Source: Dorea longicatena (GTDB taxonomy: Bacteria > Bacillota > Clostridia > Lachnospirales > Lachnospiraceae). From it: 64,000 bases of DNA. A program made the translations under genes and the position numbers. This document shows positions 17,198 through 25,015 of this stretch, in pieces. The DNA lies in the NCBI RefSeq assembly GCF_025150085.1, contig NZ_CP102280.1:945001-1009000 (forward strand), read 5' to 3'. Each line of letters begins with the position of its first letter. The first letter of the stretch is position 1. Under the pieces are notes generated by a model, which saw only the letters and a list, made by a program, of their open reading frames with translations, was not told where the DNA came from and made no database searches.

Positions 17198-19414
17198 ATG
17201 GAAGAGATTAAAGGATACGTAGAACATATCGTTTACAGAAATGAAGATAACGGATATACAGTATTCCATTTGAATAATTCAGATGGAGAGGTTACCTGTG
17301 TCGGAAATTTTCATTTTATAGAAGAAGGAGAATTATTAAGATTGACAGGAGGCTATACAACACATAAGATGTATGGCCTTCAATTCGCTGTGGAAGAATC
17401 GGAAGTATGTGAACCGGAGGATCTGATATCAATTGAAAGATATTTAGGATCCGGAGCGATAAAAGGAATCGGAGCCGCGCTGGCGGGAAAAATTGTCAAG
17501 AAATTTAAAGAAAATACTTTTCGGATCATAGAAGAAGAGCCGGAGAGACTGGCGGAAATCAAGGGAATCAGCGAACGGAAAGCAAGAGAGATTGCTTCTC
17601 AGGTGGAAGAAAAGAAAGATATGCGTCAGGCGATGATCTATCTGCAGAAGTTTGGAATTTCAACGACGCTTGCGGCGAAAATCTATCAGCATTATGGCCG
17701 TAATGTTTACCGCACGATTGAGGAGAATCCGTATCAGCTGGCGGATCATGTTCCGGGGGTTGGATTTAAGACTGCTGATGAGATTGCGGCAAAGATTGGA
17801 ATCCACACAGATTCGGATTTTCGTATACGAAGTGGGATTTTTTATACATTGCAGCAGAGCGTGAATGATGGACATATTTATTTGTATCAGGAAGCACTGT
17901 TAAGAGAGACCAGTGAATTGCTTGGTGTTCAGATTCAGGACATGGAACAGTACCTGATGGATCTTGCGATGGAAAAAAAGATCGTTATGAAGCCGTCGGA
18001 GCAGGGAATGAGGATATATACGTCTCATTACTATTATATGGAATTAAATACAGCAAAAATGCTGCATGATCTTAATCTTGATTTTGAAATTGCAGATGCT
18101 AACTTAATACGCCGGATTAATAAAATCGAAAAAAATACAGAGTTGTATCTGGATGATATGCAAAAGACTGCTGTAATGGAAGCAGTAAGGCATGGTCTGA
18201 TGATCCTGACAGGGGGACCTGGTACCGGTAAGACGACTACGATCAATGCTATGATACATTTTTTTGAAAGTGAAGGGCTGGATATTTACCTGGCCGCACC
18301 GACAGGAAGGGCGGCAAAAAGAATGACTGAGGCAACCGGCTGTGAAGCACAGACGATACACCGTCTTCTAGAAGTGTCAGGAAATCCGGATGATGAGACA
18401 ATCGGGGGCTTCCAGCGGAATGCAGAAAATCCACTGGAAGCAGATGTAGTTATTATTGATGAGATGTCGATGGTAGATCTGCCACTTATGTATGCACTCC
18501 TGAATGCTATCGTACCCGGAACACGTGTGATCCTGGTGGGGGATGTGAACCAGCTTCCAAGTGTAGGACCGGGAAGTGTACTGAAAGATATCATTTCTTC
18601 GGAGTGCTTTTCGGTTGTAAAACTGACGAAGATATTCAGACAGGCCGGAGAAAGTGATATTATTGTGAATGCGCATAAGATCAACCGGGGAGAACCGGTT
18701 GTTCTGGACAATAAAAGTATGGATTTCTTCTTCTTAAAACGTGACGATACGAATATGATCATCAGCAATATTATTACATTGATCCAGAAGAAACTTCCAA
18801 AGTTTGTGAATGCGAAAGAAGCGGATATTCAGGTTCTGACACCGATGCGAAAAGGACTGTTGGGGGTAGAGAGAATCAATAAGATATTACAGGAATATCT
18901 GAATCCGCCGAAACCTGGAAAACAGGAAAAAGAATACGGAGATCACCTGTTTCGTGAGGGGGACAAGGTGATGCAGATTAAGAATAATTATCAGCTTGAA
19001 TGGGAAATTTCTACCCGCTATGGAATGACGATCGATAAGGGAATCGGTGTCTTTAACGGCGATATGGGAATCATACGTAAAATTAATACATATGAGGAAA
19101 CGGTTACTGTTGAGTATGATGAAAAGAAGCTGGTAAAGTATCCGTATAATCTGCTGGATGAATTGGAACTGGCTTATGCTATAACGATTCATAAAGCCCA
19201 GGGAAGTGAATATCCGGCGGTTATTATCCCTTTGTTACAGGGACCAAGACAGCTATATTACAGAAATCTGCTTTATACGGCTGTTACAAGAGCAAGAAAG
19301 TGTGTTACAGTGATTGGAAATGAAAGTGTATTTCAGGAAATGATACATAATACGAATCAACAGAACCGTAATACGAGTCTTGCAGAGCGAATCCGGGAAT
19401 TAAATGAATCATAA
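17198..19414 (+). CDS. recD2: RecD2-type ATP-dependent DNA helicase
   Basis: 738 residues, typical length for RecD2 (RecBC-independent, with an extended N-terminus). The N-terminal part has an OB-like segment and helix-hairpin-helix repeats around residues 85-210 ('GIGAALAGKIVKKF', 'GISERKAREI', 'GVGFKTADEI'). Helicase superfamily 1B motifs: Walker A 'GGPGTGKTTT' near 338, Walker B 'IIDEMSMVD', 'LVGDVNQLPSVGPG', 'IFRQA', 'AITIHKAQGSEY' and 'LYTAVTRARK'. A 5'-3' helicase involved in repair and recombination. Its 3' end overlaps comF by 11 bp. Confidence 0.95.
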   Translation: MEEIKGYVEHIVYRNEDNGYTVFHLNNSDGEVTCVGNFHFIEEGELLRLTGGYTTHKMYGLQFAVEESEVCEPEDLISIERYLGSGAIKGIGAALAGKIVKKFKENTFRIIEEEPERLAEIKGISERKAREIASQVEEKKDMRQAMIYLQKFGISTTLAAKIYQHYGRNVYRTIEENPYQLADHVPGVGFKTADEIAAKIGIHTDSDFRIRSGIFYTLQQSVNDGHIYLYQEALLRETSELLGVQIQDMEQYLMDLAMEKKIVMKPSEQGMRIYTSHYYYMELNTAKMLHDLNLDFEIADANLIRRINKIEKNTELYLDDMQKTAVMEAVRHGLMILTGGPGTGKTTTINAMIHFFESEGLDIYLAAPTGRAAKRMTEATGCEAQTIHRLLEVSGNPDDETIGGFQRNAENPLEADVVIIDEMSMVDLPLMYALLNAIVPGTRVILVGDVNQLPSVGPGSVLKDIISSECFSVVKLTKIFRQAGESDIIVNAHKINRGEPVVLDNKSMDFFFLKRDDTNMIISNIITLIQKKLPKFVNAKEADIQVLTPMRKGLLGVERINKILQEYLNPPKPGKQEKEYGDHLFREGDKVMQIKNNYQLEWEISTRYGMTIDKGIGVFNGDMGIIRKINTYEETVTVEYDEKKLVKYPYNLLDELELAYAITIHKAQGSEYPAVIIPLLQGPRQLYYRNLLYTAVTRARKCVTVIGNESVFQEMIHNTNQQNRNTSLAERIRELNES

Positions 19415-20132
19415 AAAAATCAATAAGATTAAAGAATCAATCATATCTTTGCTCTGGCCGGAAGTTTGTCCATTCTGCCAAAAAGTATGCAGAGACGGCA
19501 TCTGCAAAGAATGCAGAAAGAAGCTGGAACTAGTGAAAGTCAGAGAACCAAGGTGTATGCAATGTGGAAAACAGATCCGTAGTGTAGAGCAGGAATACTG
19601 TTATGACTGCATGCATACACATCATTATTATGAACGGGGATTGAGTTTGTGGAACCACAAAAACCCCGTAAATCAGTCTGTTTATCAATTTAAGTACCAT
19701 AACCAAAGAAGATACGGAATATTATATAGTCAGGAACTTGTAAAAGAATTCCAAAAAGAAATAGAAAGATGGAGGCCGGATATTATTATGCCGGTACCGT
19801 TGCATCCTTCAAGAAAGAGAAAAAGAGGATATAATCAGGCACAGATACTTGCAGAAGAAATAGGAAAAATCCTGGAAATCCCGGTGGACAGTAAAAGTCT
19901 GATAAGAACCAGAAAGACCAGTCCGCAGAAAAAACTAGGTCACCAGGAAAGAAAAAAGAATCTGAAGCACGCATTTGCAGTGAAACATACATTTCAGGCA
20001 GTAAAGAGAGTGTTGTTGGTTGATGACATTTATACAACGGGAAATACAATTGATGCAGTGTCAAATGTATTGAAACAGAAAGGTGTAGAGAATGTTTACT
20101 TTTTAACCATAAGTATTGGACAAGGGTACTGA
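19404..20132 (+). CDS. comF: ComF-family phosphoribosyltransferase-like protein
   Basis: 242 residues. An N-terminal zinc ribbon has Cys pairs in 'CPFCQKVCRDGICKEC' and in 'CMQCGKQ...CYDC'. The C-terminal half is a type I PRTase fold with the PRPP-binding loop 'VLLVDDIYTTGNT'. Between them lies the family-typical 'HPSRKRKRGYNQAQ...LA' block. ComF is required for natural transformation, probably in processing incoming single-stranded DNA. It overlaps recD2, a common recD2-comF arrangement in Lachnospiraceae. No competence operator is visible. Confidence 0.92.
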   Translation: MNHKKINKIKESIISLLWPEVCPFCQKVCRDGICKECRKKLELVKVREPRCMQCGKQIRSVEQEYCYDCMHTHHYYERGLSLWNHKNPVNQSVYQFKYHNQRRYGILYSQELVKEFQKEIERWRPDIIMPVPLHPSRKRKRGYNQAQILAEEIGKILEIPVDSKSLIRTRKTSPQKKLGHQERKKNLKHAFAVKHTFQAVKRVLLVDDIYTTGNTIDAVSNVLKQKGVENVYFLTISIGQGY

Positions 20133-20190
20133 GATTTGTTATACTTAAAATGATGTTTTAATGGAATTAATATCATGTTGAGGTGGATAT

Positions 20191-20586
20191 ATGTTAGATG
20201 AGAGAAAAGTAAAATTAATGACAAAACTTGCTCTCTATGAAGAGACACATGGAAAAGAAGATTTTAAGATCAGCTCTTATTATAGAAAAGACTATGCAAG
20301 TCTGCATGTTATCTATGCATTCTTAAGTGTATCGGTTGGATATGTATGTCTGGTAGGCGTGTTGTTACTTGCCGGCGTGGAGAATATTATGGGTAATCTG
20401 TCAAATGGATTGATCATATTTTTATTTTTAATCATTTTGGCAGGTTATGTGGGTGTTGTGATTGTGTATTGCGGAATTGCCAGTCATATATATAATGAAA
20501 AACATAAAAAAGCAAGAAAAAGGGTAAAAAGATATAATCATAATCTGATCCAATTGCTGAAGATGTATGAAAAGGAGAAAAGATAG
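20191..20586 (+). CDS. Small two-span membrane protein
   Basis: 131 residues with two hydrophobic spans, roughly 40-62 and 74-97, flanked by a charged N-terminal region (~1-38) and a strongly basic C-terminal tail ('KKARKRVKRYNHN'), so both ends are probably cytoplasmic. No known domain is recognised. Its stop codon is immediately followed by the ATG of the next membrane protein with no spacer. Together with cdaA-cdaR they look like one transcription unit. Function unknown. Confidence 0.75.
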   Translation: MLDERKVKLMTKLALYEETHGKEDFKISSYYRKDYASLHVIYAFLSVSVGYVCLVGVLLLAGVENIMGNLSNGLIIFLFLIILAGYVGVVIVYCGIASHIYNEKHKKARKRVKRYNHNLIQLLKMYEKEKR

Positions 20587-21831
20587 ATGGATAATATATA
20601 TGTAATACGGGGAAGAATAGAAGAACTCTATGGAAAACATTCTAAATTATTTGACAAGGCTTTTCAGTTCATACTTGCAATGATCACATTTTCGATGATC
20701 AATCAGAATACCGGATTCATGAAGTCGTTATCATCACCGGTAATTTCTCTGGCACTGGCTGTAGTTGCTACATTTCTGCCTCCGATGGTGATTGTTGTGA
20801 TAGCAGCGGTATTAGTTCTTGCACATACGCTGGCAGCGTCGATAGGAATATTTGCTGTATCGGCAATGATTTTCCTGATCATGTATATTTTCTATATCAG
20901 ACTGGCACCAAAGATGGCGTTTGTTGTACTTCTTACACCGATTGCATTTGTTCTGAAAATACCATTTCTGGTACCTGTTGCGTGTGCACTGATATATACA
21001 CCGGTAAGTCTGGTGCCGATGAGTTGCGGAACAGTTGTGTTTTATATGGTGGAATATCTTAAAAAGACAAGTTCGGCATCAAAAGCATCAGGAAGTAAAG
21101 CGATGCTTTCTGAGATTACAACTTATGTACAGAAAGTATTCCAGAATAAGGAAATGTGGATTTACATTGTAGCGTTTATTATAGGATTTTTTGTGGTTTA
21201 TACAATCCGCAGACGTGAACTGGATCACGCATGGAAAATTGGGATTATAGCAGGAGCAATTGCTGATGTAGTGGTAACGGCAATGGGAAGCATTGCACTT
21301 GGAGTGGAGATATCATATGGATCTCTGATCTTCGGAAATATTCTTGCGGCAATTGTTGGAATGATATTAGAACTGTTCCTTTTCTCTGTTGATTATGCAA
21401 GAAGTGAACGGTTACAGTTTGAAGATGATGAATATTATTATTATGTAAAAGCAATACCAAAGGTGGCAGTAACAACTCCGGAGAAGACGGTGAAAAAGAT
21501 CAATGAAAGACAGGAAACAGAGATTATTGATGCAGAAGCAGTAAAACGTCTTTCACAGGATGTTACGGAAGAGACTAAGGCAATCAGCGTGGAGCCGTCT
21601 GCAAATCACAAATTAAGAAAAGAAACATCGAGAAAAACACCATATAATAATTCGGAGTACAGAAGTCCTGCACAGATAAGAGCCAGTCAGGCCAAAAGAC
21701 ATTCACCGAAGAGAGGACCGATGCCGAAGAAACATGATATGAAAGATGTAGATAAGTTACTTTTGACACAAAGCCTTGAAAATGAATTTCATGCAAGTGG
21801 AAAGAAAACTGCAAATAAAAGAAAAAGATAG
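20587..21831 (+). CDS. Polytopic membrane protein with long cytoplasmic tail, upstream of cdaA
   Basis: 414 residues. Residues ~25-280 hold about eight hydrophobic segments. The last ~130 residues are a soluble tail rich in Lys, Arg, Glu and Ser: 'FEDDEYYYYVKAIPKVAVT' begins it and 'LLTQSLENEFH' lies near the end. The ribosome site is the 3' end of the preceding gene ('AAAGGAGAAAAG'). No transporter signature is recognisable. It sits directly before the diadenylate cyclase with a 47-bp gap, which suggests a membrane partner or regulator of c-di-AMP signalling in this lineage; that link is inference from position only. Confidence 0.75.
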   Translation: MDNIYVIRGRIEELYGKHSKLFDKAFQFILAMITFSMINQNTGFMKSLSSPVISLALAVVATFLPPMVIVVIAAVLVLAHTLAASIGIFAVSAMIFLIMYIFYIRLAPKMAFVVLLTPIAFVLKIPFLVPVACALIYTPVSLVPMSCGTVVFYMVEYLKKTSSASKASGSKAMLSEITTYVQKVFQNKEMWIYIVAFIIGFFVVYTIRRRELDHAWKIGIIAGAIADVVVTAMGSIALGVEISYGSLIFGNILAAIVGMILELFLFSVDYARSERLQFEDDEYYYYVKAIPKVAVTTPEKTVKKINERQETEIIDAEAVKRLSQDVTEETKAISVEPSANHKLRKETSRKTPYNNSEYRSPAQIRASQAKRHSPKRGPMPKKHDMKDVDKLLLTQSLENEFHASGKKTANKRKR

Positions 21832-21878
21832 ATATAGAATATAGTTGAAATATTTCAGATAAAGAGGAGGTGAGAAGA

Positions 21879-22757
21879 ATGGAACAGGCAGTGGCAGATT
21901 TTATAGAAAAATACGGAATAGGTCTGTATATTCCAAAGGTACATGTTACAGATGTGATAGAGGTTTTGATTCTTACATTTCTGATTTATCAGATTATTGT
22001 ATGGATTAAGAATACGAAAGCATGGATGTTACTTCGGGGAATTATCGTTCTTGCCGGATTTATTCTTCTTGCAGCTATATTTAAAATGCATACCATCCTT
22101 TTTATTGCGAGAAATTCGCTGACGGTTATGGCAACCGCTGCGATTGTTGTATTCCAGCCGGAACTTCGAAGAGCGCTGGAAAAACTGGGAGAAAAGCAAT
22201 TCCTGACGTCGGTTGTGCCTTTTGAGCAGAATCGAGAGATACGTTTCAGTGAGGAAACCAGAGAGAATATTATCAGAGCCTGCTTTGCAATGGGAAAAGT
22301 AAAGACAGGAGCGTTGATCGTAGTAGAACAGGCAATTCGACTGACAGAATATGAAAGTACAGGGATTCAGATGGATTGTCTGGTATCCAGTCAGGTGTTG
22401 GAGAATATATTTGAACACAATACCCCTCTTCATGACGGAGCAATTATTATCCGTGGTGACAGGATTGTGTCGGCAACATGCTACCTTCCACTTTCTGACA
22501 ATATGCGTATCAGTAAAGATCTGGGAACAAGGCATCGTGCCGCAGTTGGAATGAGTGAAGTCAGTGATGCTCTGATCATTGCTGTTTCGGAAGAAACGGG
22601 AGCTGTATCTGTGGCACAAGGAGGCAAACTGGCGAGAAATATTAATGAAGCGCAGCTTAGGATAAAACTGGAAGAAATCCAGCACAGAAGTAGTGAAACT
22701 AACAGAATACGGGCAATGTGGAAAGGATGGCGTGAGCATGCAAAAAAGAATAACTAA
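21879..22757 (+). CDS. cdaA: Diadenylate cyclase CdaA
   Basis: 292 residues from the ATG at 21879; the GTG at 21870 overlaps the AGGAGG ribosome site at 21865-21870. Three N-terminal membrane helices (~25-95) are followed by the DisA_N catalytic domain with DGA at 186-188 (in 'LHDGAIIIRGDRI') and RHR at 218-220 (in 'GTRHRAAVGMSE'). It condenses two ATP to c-di-AMP at the membrane; c-di-AMP controls potassium, osmolyte and wall homeostasis. The 3' end overlaps cdaR by 20 bp, as in most Firmicutes, but glmM, the usual third gene, is absent downstream. Confidence 0.96.
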   Translation: MEQAVADFIEKYGIGLYIPKVHVTDVIEVLILTFLIYQIIVWIKNTKAWMLLRGIIVLAGFILLAAIFKMHTILFIARNSLTVMATAAIVVFQPELRRALEKLGEKQFLTSVVPFEQNREIRFSEETRENIIRACFAMGKVKTGALIVVEQAIRLTEYESTGIQMDCLVSSQVLENIFEHNTPLHDGAIIIRGDRIVSATCYLPLSDNMRISKDLGTRHRAAVGMSEVSDALIIAVSEETGAVSVAQGGKLARNINEAQLRIKLEEIQHRSSETNRIRAMWKGWREHAKKNN

Positions 22758-24066
22758 GAATCTTACGCTGAAAATACTGGCTTTCCTGATTGCAGTATTT
22801 CTGTGGCTGATCGTGGTAAATATAGATGACCCGGTAGACGATAAGACTTTCTCAAATATACCGGTTCAGGTAACTCATGAAGAAGTAATTACAGATAATA
22901 ATAATACGTATCAGATTGTTGATAATACACAGGAAGTGAATGTAACTGTTACGGCGCAGAGATCCGTATTAGATAAAATTAAGGCAGAAGATATTCAGGC
23001 AACTGCCGATATGAAAGAACTGACACTTCGTACACAGGTACCAATCGAAATAACAATCAAAGGTTATGCCGGAAAATATGAGAAAGCGACGGCAAATCCA
23101 AGAAATCTGCAGATCCAGATTGATGAGGAAGCAAAAAATAATTTCCCGATTACTCCGACAACAACAGGTACTGTAAGAGGTGGTTATGAAGTAGGAGCAT
23201 TGAAAGCGGTTCCGGAAAAGGTAACGCTTAGAGGACCAAAACGAATTATCAACAGTATAGCCAAAGTTACCGCCGAAGCAGATGTATCAGGACTTTCGGA
23301 AGATGAGACGGTGGAAGCAAAACTGGTTCTGTATGATGCGAATAATAATGTGATTGATCAGACACTTCTGGCAAACAATCTTGGAAAAGAGGGAGTTAGT
23401 GTAGAAGTAGAACTTCTTCAGGTTAAAAGTGTTCCGATAGAAGTTGATACGTCAGATGTATCAGCGGCAGAGGGGTATAAACTTGGAAAAATAACGGTAG
23501 AGCCGCAGGAAGTTGAGATTACAGGAGATAAAACGACATTAGCAGGAGTTTCCAAAATCAGTATTCCGGCAAGTGCGTTACAGCTGGATAATCTGACACA
23601 GAAGACGGACAAAACAATTGATATTTCGTCTTATATTCCAAGTGGTGTGTCTTTGACAGAACAGAATGCGAATAAGGTGGTTGTATCAATTCCGGTACAG
23701 CAGCCGGGAGCGAAAACATTTGAAGTATCTACAAATTCTATTGTTGTAAACAATATAGCAGAAGGACTGAGCATTAGTTATGGTTCAACGGTTGATCTTG
23801 AGATACAGATAAAAGGACCTGGGGATGCACTGAATTTGTTCTCACCGGCAAAGAAAGTGAGTATTGATCTGAAGAAGTATACCAATGCAGGAACTTATAC
23901 GGTTCCGGTATCTGTTGAACTTCCGGACGGATGTTCACTGGTGAATAATGTGAATGTAGAAATTATTCTGGAAAAAACAAAACAGAATGATAAGACACAA
24001 AATGAAAATAGTAGCAGTGAAGGTCAGACGAAAGAAGATGAGAAAAAGACAGATACAATCAGGTAA
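22738..24066 (+). CDS. cdaR: CdaR (YbbR-domain) regulator of CdaA
   Basis: 442 residues from the ATG at 22738 (MQKRITKNLT); a GTG-initiated extension lies wholly inside cdaA. One N-terminal membrane anchor (~10-30) ends at the 'VNIDDPVDDKTFSNIPV' YbbR start signature. Four YbbR-type beta-rich repeats then occupy about 35-415 on the outside of the cell. The C-terminal ~30 residues are a polar Lys/Glu/Ser tail. CdaR binds and modulates CdaA across the membrane. Confidence 0.93.
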   Translation: MQKRITKNLTLKILAFLIAVFLWLIVVNIDDPVDDKTFSNIPVQVTHEEVITDNNNTYQIVDNTQEVNVTVTAQRSVLDKIKAEDIQATADMKELTLRTQVPIEITIKGYAGKYEKATANPRNLQIQIDEEAKNNFPITPTTTGTVRGGYEVGALKAVPEKVTLRGPKRIINSIAKVTAEADVSGLSEDETVEAKLVLYDANNNVIDQTLLANNLGKEGVSVEVELLQVKSVPIEVDTSDVSAAEGYKLGKITVEPQEVEITGDKTTLAGVSKISIPASALQLDNLTQKTDKTIDISSYIPSGVSLTEQNANKVVVSIPVQQPGAKTFEVSTNSIVVNNIAEGLSISYGSTVDLEIQIKGPGDALNLFSPAKKVSIDLKKYTNAGTYTVPVSVELPDGCSLVNNVNVEIILEKTKQNDKTQNENSSSEGQTKEDEKKTDTIR

Positions 24067-24145
24067 ACAAAAGAGAATAATCATAAAACAAGTACAGAGG
24101 CTTGAAGATGGACGGAATAACAATTAGAAGCGAGGAGAGTACATT

Positions 24146-24412
24146 ATGATCAGACAGAAAGTTACAATAACAAATCCAACAGGGTTACATCTCAGACCGG
24201 CAGGAATGTTCTGTAACATAGCAAGTAGATACAAATGCAAAGTAGAGTTTATGTATGATGACGATGTTGCAGCAAATGCAAAGAGCGTTTTAAGTGTTCT
24301 CGGAGCATGTGTGAAATCGGGAGATGAGATCGAACTTATTTGCGACGGGGAAGATGAAAAAGAGGCTATGGATGCCATGGTCAGTGCAATCGAAGATGGA
24401 TTAGGAGAATAA
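24146..24412 (+). CDS. HPr phosphocarrier protein
   Basis: 88 residues after GAGGAGAG. His15 lies in 'NPTGLHLRPAG' (the site phosphorylated by enzyme I, with the conserved Arg17), and the regulatory Ser is at residue 47 in 'NAKSVLSVLG', the usual HprK target. So this is a full HPr and not the Crh type, which lacks the His. HPr passes phosphate in the sugar phosphotransferase system and, as HPr-Ser-P, mediates carbon catabolite control. No enzyme I gene is adjacent. Its own terminator follows. Confidence 0.92.
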   Translation: MIRQKVTITNPTGLHLRPAGMFCNIASRYKCKVEFMYDDDVAANAKSVLSVLGACVKSGDEIELICDGEDEKEAMDAMVSAIEDGLGE

Positions 24413-24423
24413 GAGAATATTGG

Positions 24424-24453
24424 ACGGCCTGTGTTTTTACACAGGCCGTTTTA
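24424..24453 (+). terminator. Terminator after the HPr gene
   Basis: ACGGCCTGTG (24424-24433) pairs perfectly with CACAGGCCGT (24440-24449), followed by TTTTA. Confidence 0.92.
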
Positions 24454-24505
24454 GTATTGCCATGCAATGCCTATTTTATAAATGAACAAGGAGAAAGAAG
24501 CAATA

Positions 24506-24919
24506 ATGAAAGATAAAATAAAAAATATACTGGATATAACATTTTGGAAATTTGTATTGGTTGGAATTGTGAATACACTGGTCGGAACAGCTGTAATGTT
24601 TGCAGCATATAATGTGTTACATCTGAGCTATTGGATATCCTCGGCATCCAATTATGTTGTGGGGAGTATTGTGAGTTATTTTTTGAATAAGTATTTTACA
24701 TTTCAGAATAAAGAAAAGTCATGGAAGCAACTGGTTAAGTTTGCGTTAAATATTACGGTCTGTTATCTGGTTGCGTACGGGCTTGCCAAGCCGCTTGTGT
24801 CATGGTTTCTTCACGGACAGAGTAAAAGTGTACAGGATAATCTGTCTATGCTAGTTGGAATGGGAGCGTTCGTGGTGTTTAATTATGTGGGACAGAGAGT
24901 GATTGTATTTAGAAAATAA
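24506..24919 (+). CDS. GtrA-family membrane protein
   Basis: 137 residues. I prefer the ATG at 24506 (MKDKIKN), with AAGGAG upstream, over the ATG at 24482, which precedes that site. Four membrane segments with family features: 'FWKFVLVGIVNTLVGTAVM' at the start, 'YWISSASNYVVGSIVSYFLN' and 'KYFTF' in the middle, and 'NYVGQRVIVFR' at the end. GtrA proteins are thought to flip polyprenyl-phosphate-linked sugars for glycan decoration. The matching GT2/DUF2304/DUF2142 machinery is 30 kb away in the glycan cluster, so it may serve that pathway. Confidence 0.88.
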   Translation: MKDKIKNILDITFWKFVLVGIVNTLVGTAVMFAAYNVLHLSYWISSASNYVVGSIVSYFLNKYFTFQNKEKSWKQLVKFALNITVCYLVAYGLAKPLVSWFLHGQSKSVQDNLSMLVGMGAFVVFNYVGQRVIVFRK

Positions 24920-25015
24920 GAAAATGTCCGGAAAAGCAAATAAAGATAGTAAGAAAATAAGAATCATGATATAGTAAAATATATAATACAATTTGATGAT
25001 TTGAGGGGGGGAAAT

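Noticed and set aside
22029..22739. Long minus-strand open frame (236 codons) opposite cdaA
   Set aside because: It mirrors the cdaA reading frame, is Cys/His/Ser-rich as antisense frames are, has no ribosome site, and cdaA is unmistakable on the other strand.
24919..25015. c-di-AMP (ydaO-type) riboswitch before the ChW wall hydrolases
   Set aside because: The leaders before the lysozyme and glucosaminidase genes are under 100 bases from their likely promoters, too short for this riboswitch, and lack its conserved stems.
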